Shown here one piece after another: positions 12,812 through 23,775 of a DNA stretch of 64,000 nt. The position numbers were made by a program, and so were the translations under genes. Location: contig NW_022098058.1 of the NCBI RefSeq assembly GCF_002288925.2, positions 940,021 to 1,004,020 of the forward strand, given 5' to 3'. Every line of letters starts with the position of its first letter. Positions within the stretch are counted from its first letter, which is position 1. Under the pieces are notes generated by a model. The model was not told the origin of the DNA, made no database searches, and saw nothing but the letters and a program-made list of their open reading frames with translations. This DNA is from Delphinapterus leucas. Taxonomy: Eukaryota > Chordata > Mammalia > Artiodactyla > Monodontidae.

Positions 12812-12857
12812 CTGAAAATGGAAGAAACAAAATGGCAGCTTAGAAAATGATGATCAC

Positions 12858-12944
12858 TATTATTCCACAGCAGTTTCTAGTTTACAAGCCCCTTCCCGTG
12901 TGTTTTTATGTGATCCTCCAAATAGCCTTCTACTCCACTGACAA
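12858..12944. repeat. Left arm of an inverted repeat (with 13505-13595)
   Basis: Positions 12913-12944 (32 bp, beginning ATCCTCCAAATAGCC) are the exact reverse complement of 13505-13536. Similarity at about 75-80% continues outward through TTCTAGTTTA[C/T]AAG. The arm overlaps a MIR-like (minus) repeat running to about 13080. Confidence 0.85.
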
Positions 12945-13177
12945 GTCTGCTATGATAATTATTATGACTTTTATTATTTCCACTGCACAACTGAGAAAAC
13001 AGGTGACTTAGCAAAGATCACAGATCATAAGTGACAGAGTTAGGAATTGAACTCCTTTCTTCTGAATCAGAATCGAGCAGCTTTACGCTTCTGCTTCAGA
13101 GGCAGAAAGCTGCAGAAAATGTGCTTCCATGCTAACAACAAGACGAAGCCAGAGAGACGAACAAAATCATAACTTAC

Positions 13178-13422
13178 CATGATCCTGTCAGACAGCTGAG
13201 GTTGTAAGGGAACCAAGGAAACAAAATCCCCTCCCAAGAGAGATGAGCCACACGCATCCTTTCACTTCGGGCAGAGCACTGGGGAAAGGGGCGGCTGCCG
13301 CACAAGCAGGTGGGAAGACGGAAGTTGACGTTTTCTGGATTTTGCAGCACAGCCTGGTGCTGCGGGCCCCCGACACTGGAGCCTCGGCAGCGCTCCTTGA
13401 GACACTGACAGAGGGCAGGACA
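13178..13422 (-). other. Possible alternative RAD18 exon (speculative)
   Basis: In transcript sense, CCCTCTTCAG (acceptor, exon top 13422) or CTCTGTCAG (exon top 13404) precedes an open segment ending GATCATG|GTAAGTTATG, a strong donor. Both acceptors give the same frame. Joined to the penultimate RAD18 exon the frame stays open for roughly 75-80 codons and stops at 13188-13190, about 10 nt before the donor. There is no known homologue and no conservation evidence. It could equally be chance in GC-rich DNA. Confidence 0.15.
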
Positions 13423-13504
13423 CTGAAGAGGGCCCACGTGGGGCACAGGGGTAAAGCAGGGGATGGGGAGTGGCAGGGGTCAGGCTCTGCCTGATTTCCC
13501 AGGT

Positions 13505-13595
13505 TTGTCAGTGGAGTAGAAGGCTATTTGGAGGATTAAATGAAAATGCATGGGAAGGCACTTATAAACTAGAAAATGATGTAGAGAATAATAAG
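13505..13595. repeat. Right arm of an inverted repeat (with 12858-12944)
   Basis: TTGTCAGTGGAGTAGAAGGC at 13505 begins the perfect 32-bp arm. The imperfect part extends to about 13595. The arms are separated by about 560 bp containing GC-rich sequence. Confidence 0.85.
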
Positions 13596-14112
13596 AGATG
13601 ATTTAAAGTATATGGGAGGGGCTCCCCTGGTGGCGCAGTGGTTAAGAATCTGCCTGCCAATGCAGGGGACACAGGTTTGAGCCCTGGTCTGGGAAGATCC
13701 TACATGCCATGGAGCAACTAAGACCATGTGCCACAACCACTGACCCTGCACTCTAAAGCCCACGAGCCTCAAGTACTGAGCCTGTGTGCCACAACTACTG
13801 AAGCCTGCACGCCTAGAGCCCGTGCCCCACAAGAGAAGCCACTGCAATGAGAAGCACCGCAACGAAGAGTAGCCCCCGCTCACCGCAACCAGAGAAAGCC
13901 TGTGCGCAGCAACAAAGACCCAACGCAGCCAAAAATAAATAAATAAATAAAAATTAAAATAAATAAAGTATATGGGAAGATGTGCATAGGTTAAATGCAA
14001 ATATTACACCATTTTATATATGGGACTTGAGTATCTATGGATTTTGGTAACTGCAGCAGTGGGGGGCAGGGTCCTGGAACCAACCCTCATGGATTCTGAG
14101 GGATAACTGTAA
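13596..14112 (-). mobile_element. Tigger/MER2-type DNA transposon relic, split by a SINE
   Basis: Positions 14021-14112 (GGGACTTGAGTATCTATGG to TCTGAGGGATAACTGTA) match the Tigger/MER2 terminal region in reverse. The AT-rich subterminal part reading AGATGTGCATAGGTTAAATG lies on the other side of the CHR SINE. Family assignment is from memory. Confidence 0.65.
13618..13963 (+). mobile_element. CHR SINE, long form
   Basis: A perfect 14-bp TSD, TAAAGTATATGGGA, occurs at 13604-13617 and 13964-13977. Tail AAATAAATAAATAAATAAAA. It sits inside the Tigger relic. Confidence 0.95.
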
Positions 14113-15660
14113 TCTCAATATTGAGTCTTCCTTACACCTGCTCAAATCTGTTGTTGAGCCTCTTAGTGAAATTTTCATTTCAGCTATTTTGTTTTTCAAC
14201 TCCAGAATTTCTATTTTTAAAAAATAATTTCTGGGCTTCCCTGGTGGCGCAGTGGTTGAGAGTCCGCCTGCCGATGAGGGGGACACGGGTTCGTGCCCCG
14301 GTCCGGGAGGATCCCACATGCCGCGGAGCGGCTGGGCCCGTGAGCCATGGCTGCTGAGCCTGCGCGTCCGGAGCCTGTGCTCCACAGCGGGAGAGGCCGC
14401 AGCAGTGAGAGGCCCGCGTACCACAAAATAAATAATTTCTATTTCTTTATTGGTATCCTCTATTTGGTGAGACACTGTTCTCATACATCCCTTTAGTCCT
14501 TTGATCAGGGTCAAAACAGCTGATTTCATTGGTTGCTTCTCCCCCGCCCCGGTGTGTATAGGCCACAGTTTCTTGTTTCTTTATGTCTAATATTTTGTTG
14601 AAAACTGGACACTTTTACCAATATACTGTGGCAACTATGGGAATTAGATTTTCCTCCTTCCTCAGCGTCTGTTCATGTTGGTGTCTGCTGCTGTTTGTTA
14701 AGTGACTTTCTGAGCTCCTGTAAATATACATTCTTTGCTGTGTGAGACCACTGACGTGTCTGCTACGTGAGCTTAGTGGTCAGCTAATGATTAGACAGAA
14801 CTTTCCCTAATTGCCTGGAACCAATATAACACAGAAGCCCTTGTCACAATCAGTCTTTGCCAAGGGACTCTGTGTGTTGGGGCATGCATTCAGCACTTGG
14901 GGGACAACTCCGCCTTAGCCTCTCCTTTCAGCTTGCATGGAGCCTCATAGTCAGCTCAAGGTGAGAGATTAGGATCCTCTCAGGTCTCTCCTGCGCACAC
15001 ACAGAGCCCTAAGCATGCGTGTGACCTTCCAGAGCCACAGGAATACATAAGAGCTGGTCAAAGCCCCGATGGAAATCTTATTTTCCAGCCTTTCCTTTAA
15101 GCTTTTTGCTTAACATATTGTTTGCCCCAACTGTTATCTACCTCACATGGCTATGAAGTTAATCAATTGTCTCTAATTGTTTTAAACAAACACCTCGGGG
15201 GGAAAAAGAGGCTTTTCGCACTGGGTGAGCTCCAAGTCAGGTAGACAGTCTTGCAAGTGGGAGTCCTCCAGGAAACCACCAGACAGATCAAATAATAATT
15301 CTCTGGGAATGAGGCTGTGAAGGCGCTCCAACTCCGTTCTGCCCTTTCTGCGGGCTGCCAGGCTGCTGGTCCTCATCACGACAGCACACTACTGGCTCCC
15401 AAGGCCACTGCCAGGCTAGAGAGAGGGGGGTGGGAACAGGGGAAGTCAAATCACCACAAAGCTCTCTGTTTTAACTAAAATTCAGATATTTTTCTTGAAG
15501 AAATGCTCCTTGGATTGTTGCTGTCTTTGGTTAATTTTCAGTTTTGAAAAAGTTGATTCTGCCAAGTTTTGTCAATTTTGTCATTGCTTTTACGGAGAGA
15601 ATTTCCAGACGTCCTTATTTCACAACGTCTCCTGAATGTTTTCTCCTTTATCTTTTTAAT
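14113..15660 (-). mobile_element. Probable old L1 5' portion, minus strand
   Basis: T-rich sequence such as GAAAACTGGACACTTTTACC and GTCAGCTAATGATTAGACAG resembles old L1 5' or ORF1-upstream sequence in reverse. The assignment is by general likeness only. A short CHR SINE interrupts it at 14233. Confidence 0.4.
14233..14429 (+). mobile_element. CHR SINE, short form
   Basis: Starts GGGCTTCCCTGGTGGCGCAG. An 11-bp TSD, AAATAATTTCT, occurs at 14222-14232 and 14430-14440. Confidence 0.95.
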
Positions 15661-15729
15661 TTTTTTCCCCCAGCTTTTAACTCATGGTCTTAATATCTCT
15701 AAACTTTCACAAGTCAAATTTCTCATCTT

Positions 15730-16031
15730 TTTTTTCCCTAAATAAATAAATTTATTTTACTTATTTTTGGCTGCGTTGGGTCTTCGTTGCTGCGCATGGG
15801 CTTTCTCTAGTTGCAGCGAGCAGAGGCTACCCTTCGTTGCGGTACACGGGCTTCTCATTGCGGTGGCTCCTCTTTGTTGCAGAGCACGGGCTCTAGGCGC
15901 GTGGGCTCAGTAGTTGTGGCTCGCGGGCTTAGTTGCTCCGCAGCATGTGGGATCTGCCTGGACCAGGGCTTGAACCCGTGTCCCTTGCATCGGCAAGCGG
16001 ATTCTTAACCACTGCGCCACCAGGGAAGTCC
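15730..16031 (-). mobile_element. CHR SINE, long form with a shortened middle, minus strand
   Basis: A perfect 15-bp TSD, CAAATTTCTCATCTT, occurs at 15715-15729 and 16032-16046. One of the internal ACAACTACTGAGCC modules seen in other long copies is missing. Confidence 0.95.
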
Positions 16032-16049
16032 CAAATTTCTCATCTTAAT

Positions 16050-16920
16050 ATTTTATTGCCATTTATTTATTTGGCTTCTGGGTTTTTTTTTTAATGGGAT
16101 GTTCCCCCTTATATTTAACTTCTATAAAAGTACTGTTTCTTTGCTCTCTTACCTTGTTTTTAATTTCCTTCTAAAATTTTAAGTAATGTGTTTCTCCCAT
16201 ATTTCCCCTCTTTGATTTGCCTTCACAATAGCTGGCAACAAACATGGCTATAGTGTTAGTGGAAGAAGCAGCCTCTACCATAAGCATGGGCTTGAAGCAG
16301 AGTCCCTAGCAAGCAAGGATCTCAAGGTTCTCCAAGAGTAATTCTCTAAAATACCTCATCCTCAAAGATGCAGGAATCCTAATAGGATAAACCACCTCAA
16401 GATTTTTTTCCAAGCATGTAACACACTTATTTACTAGAATGATGACACTTAATAACATGGCCCAAACACAACAGGCTTTTAAATTCTTAGCCTCTGGAAG
16501 GTATAATCAATGGATTTTTGAGCAAACTTTGCCAGCTGAATGCTGTTAGCCAATTGGGGATACTCCTGTGGCGGACCATGGTGAGAGGCATCAGGAAGCC
16601 CTGAATCTACTGAACACAGAAGCCATACCTGGGAGATGTGGCCATCTATGACCAGCCTGCTTCCAGTATACACTATTACCAGGATGATTTACCTGGGCAG
16701 AATAAGGGCCATTTAAAGAGGGAGAAGGTTTCTGATTCTTCTTCTTTTGTTTTTGGTTCTTTTTTTTTGGAAACACCAGATTGGTTGTTTCCCTGCTGTA
16801 AGTACTTTCAATTTTTTAAGCACCGTGTGGGGCAAAGGGCCCGTCCAGAATACTAGTGCATAAGCTTGAAGAAGGACCCAAAACGGACAAGTATTACATG
16901 GAAGGCAAGTTACAGGCCAG
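16050..16920. other. RAD18 intron, nothing recognised
   Basis: AT-rich DNA with T-runs near 16084 and 16750. No exon-like segment with splice sites was seen on either strand. Confidence 0.5.
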
Positions 16921-16924
16921 TTTC

Positions 16925-18275
16925 TCAACATAACAACAAAACATCTTAAACAAAATATTAAGAAACCAAGTCTAGCAACATACAAAAGAGTTAATACACC
17001 ATCAACAAATTAGGTTTATTTCAAGAATGCAATCTTGATTTAACATGCAAAAGATCAATGTAATTCACCACATTAACAAAATAAAGGAGAAAAATCACAT
17101 ACTCTTCTCAATATATTCAATAGAAAACATAAAACACTTGAAAATATTCATCATCCATTTATGTTAAAAACTAGGAATATAAGGTAAAAATATTGAATGC
17201 TTTCCCACTAAGATTGGGAATAAGAAGAGGATATCCTTATTACCACTTCTAGTTAACATCTAAATAGCAGTCCTAAACTGTTCAATTAACAAAGACTTTA
17301 GAAAAGGTATTATATTGAGATGACATGGTTATAGATGCTGAAAAAATACACAACCCTATAGGGTATCAGAATTATTAAGTAAATTTATCAAAACTCGTGA
17401 ATATTGGGTTAATGTAAAAATTTAATTTGCTTCATATGTTAGCAACAAGCAATTAGAGAATAGTAAACAAACAACAAAAGAATACTATTTTTAATAACAT
17501 AGTTATCAGAGGAATGCAAATTTAAATCACAATGAGACGCCACCAGACCCTATGAAGGAGAATGACTAAAATGAAAAAACTAAGAATGCCCATCATTGAT
17601 GAGGAAATGGAACTTCTGGGCCGCCCACTGTGGATGGGAGTTTAAACTGGCGTGAGCACTTTGGAAAAGTGTCTGGGAGAAGCTACTGGATACATGCACA
17701 TCCTAACACCCAGCTATACCACTCCGCAGTATATACTCAAAAGAAACAAAAGCACATGCACCAAAGGACATTTAACAGTTATGTTCCTGACATCCTTATT
17801 CATGACAGCCAAAAACTCGAAAAAATATATCTAGCAAAAGTAGTATGGGTAAAAAAATGGTGACTTATTCATACAGTGGAATATTACAGAGCAGAGGTTC
17901 TCAAACTTTGGCCTGCAGCAGGATCACCTGAGGGCCTCTTAAAACACAGGTTGATGGGCCCCATCCCCAGAGTTTCTCATTCAGAAGGTCTGGTGTGGGG
18001 CTCAAGAATTTCCCTTTCTAATATATTCCCAGGTGATACAAATGCTGCTGGTCAGGAAACCACACTTTGAAAGCCACCGCTCTAGACAAAGCAGTGAAAA
18101 ATAACAAACTACCGTGATATGCAACCATGGAAAAATCTCACACCTGTAATGCTGTCTCCAAGAGTGCACACTATACGATTCCATTTATAAGCAATTTAAA
18201 ACCAGGCAAAATTAACCCATGGTGATGGAAGCCAGAACCGTGCTTACCTCTGGGAGGAGGCATGAGACGGCTCTT
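16925..18275 (+). mobile_element. Old L1 ORF2 to 3' end, plus strand
   Basis: ORF2-like sequence from about 16960 (GCAACATACAAAAGAGTTAA) runs through the C-terminal region near 17600-17880 and 18090-18200, with many stops. A MER5-type element at 17892-18080 splits it. Confidence 0.75.
17892..18080 (+). mobile_element. MER5A-like hAT transposon relic
   Basis: Begins CAGAGGTTCTCAAACTTTGG and ends CTTTGAAAGCCACCGC, the MER5 terminal inverted repeats. The interior GGATCACCTGAGGGCCTCTT also fits. Length is 189 bp, as expected. It is nested in the L1. Confidence 0.88.
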
Positions 18276-18289
18276 AGAATGCCAGGAAT

Positions 18290-19255
18290 GTTCCACATCC
18301 ACATCTGGGTGGTGACCTTGGTGGCCCCCCATGATCCACACCTCCTGCCTTTGTGCAATCCCCTTCCCTAGCGTCTGGGGCTGGCCTTGTGACTTACTTT
18401 AACCAACAGGATGTGGCCGAAGTGATACAGCACAAGTTTCAGGACTAAGTCTTAAGAAGGCTAAGAGAATTTTGTATTTGCACCTCTTGGGAGCTGTATC
18501 AGTCTGGGTCCAATCAGGACTATGATAACTTGAACAGAAAAGTTTAGTATAAAGAATTACTGACTGTAACAGAGGACTGGAGTAACGAGGGGCTGGCTAG
18601 TAAGAAGGAAAGAGAATCCAGGAACAGCTGCTACTCAGGGTTGAGATGCAGCACCCCAGGAAGAGCCCTCTCCCCAGACAGATCCAGACACCTGCGTGGA
18701 GAGGGCATGGCTGTGGCTAACTGAGTCAGAGCAATGAGCTGCTGGCCAGGGTACACTGTAGGACCAGGCACTGGGGAAGGCCTGCAACCAAGAGGCAAAA
18801 CCCCTTCTTCCTGCAATGTCTCTCCAGTGCCCTTACTGATAAAACTTAACATCAGGAGAGCCGGCAAAGGAAAACTATTTAAAGGGCCCAATTCAGTTTT
18901 CACAGAGCAGGCAAAAAGGATGAATTTGGAGCTGAGGCAGTAAACTGATAACTGGCACAGGGGCCCTGAGCCTCCATATACAAAATCCCAGCTATCCTGC
19001 TGGAAAGACCACATGGAGAGACCATGCGGAGAAACCACATGGAGAAGAACAGGCTCCCAGACTACATGGAAAGACAGAGAAGTCCAGACACCTCAGCGGA
19101 ACATCACCTCCGGCCGCCCTGCCAGTTGGCTACGTGCCACATAAATAACCACCAGCAGCCTGAGGCCAGCCCAGACTGAAGAATCATAAGCAAATGAAGT
19201 GGCTGTGGCTTAAGCTCCTAAATTTCCGGGTGACTTGTTACATGGCAATTAAAAA
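18290..19255. mobile_element. MaLR-like LTR fragments flanking another insertion
   Basis: 18340-18490 (GGCCTTGTGACTTACTTTAA, then GATGTGGCCGAAGTGATAC) and 19005-19255 (ACCACATGGAGAGACC and similar) resemble two halves of an MLT/MaLR-type LTR. The 500 bp between them (18495-19000) looks inserted; I cannot assign it. The endogenous LTR is non-coding here. Confidence 0.4.
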
Positions 19256-20144
19256 CTAAACAGAAACTTTCTGTTCAATTTGTTTTGGTAATCTACTGCT
19301 ACATTCTCATGAAATAGCACAATCCCTTATTTGGTCATGATTCTAGATCTGGGCAGGGCTCAGAATAGACAGCTTAACTGGGTCTGGAGGATCCACTGTG
19401 AGGAAGGCTCACTCACACGGTGGCAAGCTGGAGCTGGCTGCTGACTGGGAGCTCGGCTGGAGGGAGGGCTGGGCCTCCGTTCTCCTCCAGCTGTCCTCTC
19501 TCCATGCCCGGGGTGGGCTTCTCAAAGCAGAGGGGCTGGGTCCAAGAAGCATCATCCTAAAAGTGAGTGTTTGGAAAGGACAAGCCCCACTGTGCAAACG
19601 CTTACCAAACTTCTTCTCACATCACATGGCCAAACCCAGAATCAACGTGGGCCTCGGGAGTGTGAATACTGGAGGCGCGTGATTCACCGGGGCCACCAAA
19701 GTAACCCTAACCTCAGGGGTATTCAGTTGTAAAAATTCATCAAGCTGTACACTTAAGATGTGCATACATTAATAATAGTTATTAATAAGTAATAGTTAAT
19801 AAAGTTCACTCCTCCAAAGAAGGACAGCCAAATTATTAACAGTCCTCCCTTAGAAAATGCGATGGGGTCATTAGCACACTGCAAATGGCTTCTCATGGGG
19901 TTAGGATGAAATGCAGATTATCAATAGAGAAAATGATTCTTCCTTTTCTGGTTTTATAATACTAGAAAAAGCTATTTGCTAAAAAAAGATTTTTAAGGCA
20001 CTAAGAGAGAAAGGATTAAAAAATATTTGTAAGTGGCAATCCTCATCCATTCACAGATTCCTGAAGCCACGTAAGCCGTGTCACTAACAGCTAGAATCCA
20101 CCAGGGAGTGTGTTCAGATCCAATGAATACTGACTGCCATATTC

Positions 20145-21050
20145 AATCCCTCATACGCCTACTGAGTGCCCACCATGGGTCTCCCCAGGCACCATGCGGG
20201 GCGTGGGGTATAATGAACATCTGCTCTAGGAAGCACGTCGGGTGGTAAGCGCCCACTGCTGCGGGAGCAGGGGAGGAAGAGCTGGGAAGGAAGGAATGAC
20301 AACTGCCGCCCGAAGAAAGGGGAAAAGGCAACTCAGGCGGAAGCAACAGCAGGTACAAGGCAGCATGACTTTGAAGCCAATGTGAGTAGTTCAGCCAGGC
20401 TGCAACAAGGCGGGGCGGGGACGGGAGGAAGGACAGTCCAGGAGCCAGCAGGTAGGCTGGGGCCATGGATGGAAGAGCCTTGGATGCTGGTGAGTCCCTG
20501 CAGGACTTTACCACAGAGAGAACACAGCGTATTTTAGGTCTCATGGGCAGAATGAAGCGTACTGACTAGAGGCGGAGAGGCAGCTGGATGGCTGTGGTAG
20601 GAAGCCAGAGAGAAGAGCGAAGGGCCTGCGCGGGCCGTGGCACAGAGGGGCCAACAGAGACAGTTCAGGGGTCGTCCACAGCCCCGCTACTCAACGTGGG
20701 GCCCCAGAAGCAGCGTCAGCAACACCGGGGAGCATGCTAAAATGTAAACTCCTGAGCCCCAGCCCAAATCTCCTGAATCCTGATCTCAGGATTGAGTGGA
20801 GCCCAATAATCCGTGTTTTAACAAGTCCTCCAAGTGATCTTGATGTAAATTTAAGTCTGAGGACCACTTATCTATAGGACCTCGCAATCGCTGCAGGTGA
20901 GAGGTAAGGGACAATGAGAAGTTGAAGATGATTCTTAGGTTTCTGGTGGAACAGTGGGCCAGACGGTGATACCACCATTCACTGAGGGAGGGGACAATGG
21001 AAGAGGAGCAGGTCAGGAGAGAAGGGACTCAGACCCTCCGAGGAGACATT
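20145..21050 (-). mobile_element. L2 LINE fragment, minus strand
   Basis: CCTACTGAGTGCCCACCATG at 20158 with CAGGCACCATGCGGGGCG is the L2 3' end in reverse. The following GC-rich sequence and AAGATGATTCTTAGGTTTCT near 20925 fit further L2. A MER5-like element interrupts it. Confidence 0.6.
20688..20872 (+). mobile_element. MER5-like hAT relic
   Basis: ACTCAACGTGGGGCCCCAGA at the left and TCTGAGGACCAC at the right, with AGCAACACCGGGGAGCATGC and CCTCCAAGTGATCTTGATGT inside, match the MER5 pattern. Confidence 0.7.
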
Positions 21051-21529
21051 CCCCACATTTTATGGATAAGGAAGATGAAATCTGAAAACGTGAAATGATT
21101 GACCTGGACCATTTTTCTTCCTATTTTCATTCTGTTCAATGTAAATATATCCTGTAGCTCAAAATGGTAAGATGAACCAATATTCACAGATATAAGAACC
21201 CAAGACCAGTCTGCAGAAAACAGGGTTTTGTATTGGGTTTTGTTTTGGGTTTTTTTGCTGCTTATGAAAATACTGCTTTATATGGGGGCATTGTGTTGCT
21301 AATAGAACCTCTCAATCATTTATGGAATTAGGAGAACGTGTTGGGGCTGAAGTAGTATGTTCTAGAACTAATATCTCAAATATGCCACTTGTGGTACCAC
21401 AAAATACCTGTAAGCTTAAGATGGGTATTTGTAGAGCTATCACATTTTGTTGAAAAGTAAAGCTGTGCAGCCTTTTCCTGATTCTGCTCCTAAAGCTACA
21501 CTGTGGCATAAGCTGGTTTAAACTGCTCT

Positions 21530-21720
21530 ACACTTGGCTGAAACCAGGAAGCCTGAATTCTTACCCCAGCACAGGCCACTAACTAGCTGTGGACCTCAAC
21601 CTCATCAACTTACCTCTCTGGAGCTCAGCCTCCTTCTCTATAAAATGAAGGGACTGGACTAGATGAGCACTTACGTCCTTCCAGCTTTAACATTTATTAT
21701 CTGTGAGGATCAAGTGATGG
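21530..21720 (+). repeat. MIR SINE, plus strand
   Basis: Contains CCACTAACTAGCTGTGGACC, CTTACCTCTCTGGAGCTCAG and TATAAAATGAAGGGACTGGA, the MIR core and downstream region. Confidence 0.88.
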
Positions 21721-22139
21721 GATTTGTTTTCTAAGTGATTTCTTATAATAATGACTTTAAGAGGTCATCATTGCCAAGAATGGGCTTGGACTCAGGAATT
21801 TTGGGCTACAGCTTGTCACAGCCATTGACGTCAGGGTTTAGTTTAGCATAAACAGGGGGATTCCTGGTACAAGAGGAAGTAGTTAGCTAACGAGTGGCCT
21901 CCTCTCCTAGAATTCAAAGTTCAATAATGCTTAGGTGAGACTAATGCAGCCACAATCTCAAACTTTCATAAAATGCTACTGTTTGAGCCGCCAAATATCT
22001 CATTGGCCTGAAAAACCTACTCATAATGCTTTCCCTGGATACACCACACTTTTCCATTCTCCCAGTGATTCAGCTACAATACTACAAAATGTCAGCACAG
22101 GAAACCTCATTCTTGGGAAAGACAATTTAGCTTTAATGG

Positions 22140-22240
22140 TCCATAGAGCTGAATTTTGACATAGATTAAAATCTCAGCTCCATCGCTTATCACTTATTGC
22201 TAAGTGACCTTGGATGGAGATTTACCTCTTTCAGCCTCAG
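22140..22240 (+). repeat. MIR fragment
   Basis: TTAAAATCTCAGCTCCATCG, then GCTAAGTGACCTTGGATGG, then TTTACCTCTTTCAGCCTCAG. Partial MIR. Confidence 0.65.
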
Positions 22241-22249
22241 AGAGGCTTT

Positions 22250-22560
22250 CAGAAAGGTGAAGATGTCAAGAACATCAGATGCTGCTAAGAAGTCAAAGGA
22301 GATGAAGTCTAAAAAGTTGTCCTTTGGAGTTAGCCACATAGAGGTCTTCAATGACTTCAATGAAGGCTATTTCAGAAGAAGGATGGGTCTGGCTGAGGAT
22401 GTTGATGAGTCAGTGGGAGGTGAAGAATGGAAACTGCAAGTAGAGGCCACCTACTGAGAAAGGAAGGAGAGACACGAGAGCAGCTTCAGGATGAGACTGA
22501 GTGAGGTGGTAGTTAGTCAGTTGGTTTCAAGATGGAAGAGATTCGGGCTCGCTGAAAACC

Positions 22561-22614
<54 letters not shown>

Positions 22615-22960
22615 AGGAGAGGGAGAGATGCCTAAATGAGAGAAGAGAGAACGTGTAACATTCCTGACAAGAGGGTAGGAATGAGGTAGGAGAAACTAGA
22701 CTCTATAATAAAGAGGCAGCCCTTTATTATAAAATGAAGAAATTATAAGAGGAGGGATAAAATATGTACAAACACAGGCAGATTTATACACTTGGTGTTG
22801 GAAAGATGAGGATTCCCATACAATGGCTTCTATTTTCTCTACAAAGGAAGAGAAAAGGTCTTCAGCTAGGCTGGAGCCACTGAAAAGAATTGAGAAGGGT
22901 TCAAGTAATCCTTGTGAAGAACAAAACAAAGAAATAATCACAGAAACAGTAAAAGTGCTA
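22250..22960. other. RAD18 intron; probable unclassified old repeat
   Basis: Contains GATGCTGCTAAGAAGTCAAA and GTGGGAGGTGAAGAATGGAAAC, which resemble a recurrent mammalian repeat that I cannot name with confidence. An 86-codon frame here has no splice sites and is not treated as a gene. Confidence 0.35.
22565..22611. repeat. (GA)23 microsatellite
   Basis: About 46 bp of uninterrupted GA dinucleotides, a pure purine strand. In the RAD18 transcript it reads as CU repeats. Confidence 0.97.
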
Positions 22961-23384
22961 GGCAGTTTTGAGGGCCCACTTGTGGTATGTGAGCTTCATG
23001 AAATTTTAGTGGAACAAATCTGCCCAGCTGTACTACAGTCTTATGACTGGCGACATTTAGGAAAGGGTTAAAAGTTTTCTAAAGAGTCTAAGCCAGTGCT
23101 TAAGGCCTGACTGTTAATTCCTGACTATTAATTGCCCATTGGAACAATTTATCTTTAGAAAAACAACTTCTGACAAGTAACTGGAGTTATTACACTAAGA
23201 TTCCATTTCTAAGCAGAAATATATAGAAACAAGTAGTGAACTGGAAATCTTTACCTTGATTTTTGTGAATTATTACTTGCTTAAGTCAGTAAGCACAAAT
23301 ATTCTTTGGTTTGAAAATCAACTGTATAGAACTATAATTTATCAGGTCAAAGTACATGCTTATTTCGTGATTATGAGAACTCAC

Positions 23385-23447
23385 TTGTGCGATGCTTCCC
23401 AGGCTTCCTCTTCTTCTAGAAGATCTCTTATGATGTCTGAACTGGAA
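23385..23447 (-). CDS. RAD18: RAD18 coding exon, penultimate (acidic S-box end)
   Basis: This 63-nt micro-exon has acceptor TGTCCTTTTAG and donor CACAA|GTGAGTTC. It contributes one base to a split Ser codon, then 20 codons reading SSSDIIRDLLEEEEAWEASH, then two bases of a split Lys codon. This finishes the serine cluster next to the S-box and adds the acidic helix-like DLLEEEEAWE segment, identical to human RAD18 as I remember it. It lies in a gap between introns of about 22.9 and 10.6 kb. An old antisense L1 3' end (23490-23775) begins only about 40 nt upstream of the acceptor, so the branch-point region borders repeat sequence. Confidence 0.95.
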
Positions 23448-23489
23448 CTAAAAGGACATGTACATCAATATTACCAGACAATAAAAAGA

Positions 23490-23775
23490 CTGTGGTTCCA
23501 TTCATATAAAATTCTAGAAAATGCAAGCTAATCTCTAGTGACAGAAAGCAAACCAGCAGACCAGTGGTTACCTGCAGGGGGCAGGGGGTGGGCAAGGAGG
23601 GACTACAGAGTGGCCCAAGGAAACTTGGGTGATGGATAGGTGTGATGGATAGGTCATCACCTTGACTGTGCTGACGACTTCACAGTACACGTGTGACAAA
23701 AGTCATCAAATCGTGTGCTTTAAATATTTGCAGTTTATTATACATCAATTTCAATGAAGCTGTAAAAAAAACCTT
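23490..23775 (+). mobile_element. Old L1 3' end, plus strand
   Basis: GTGGTTACCTGCAGGGGGCA, then GATGGATAGGTGTGATGG, then ATACATCAATTTCAATGAAG and an A-run: a degenerate L1 3' UTR. It is antisense to RAD18 and begins about 40 nt from a RAD18 acceptor. Confidence 0.7.

Noticed and set aside
22197..22457. Plus-strand 86-codon frame with a charged, protein-like composition
   Set aside because: It begins in a MIR fragment and continues in sequence resembling an old dispersed repeat. No splice or promoter signals.
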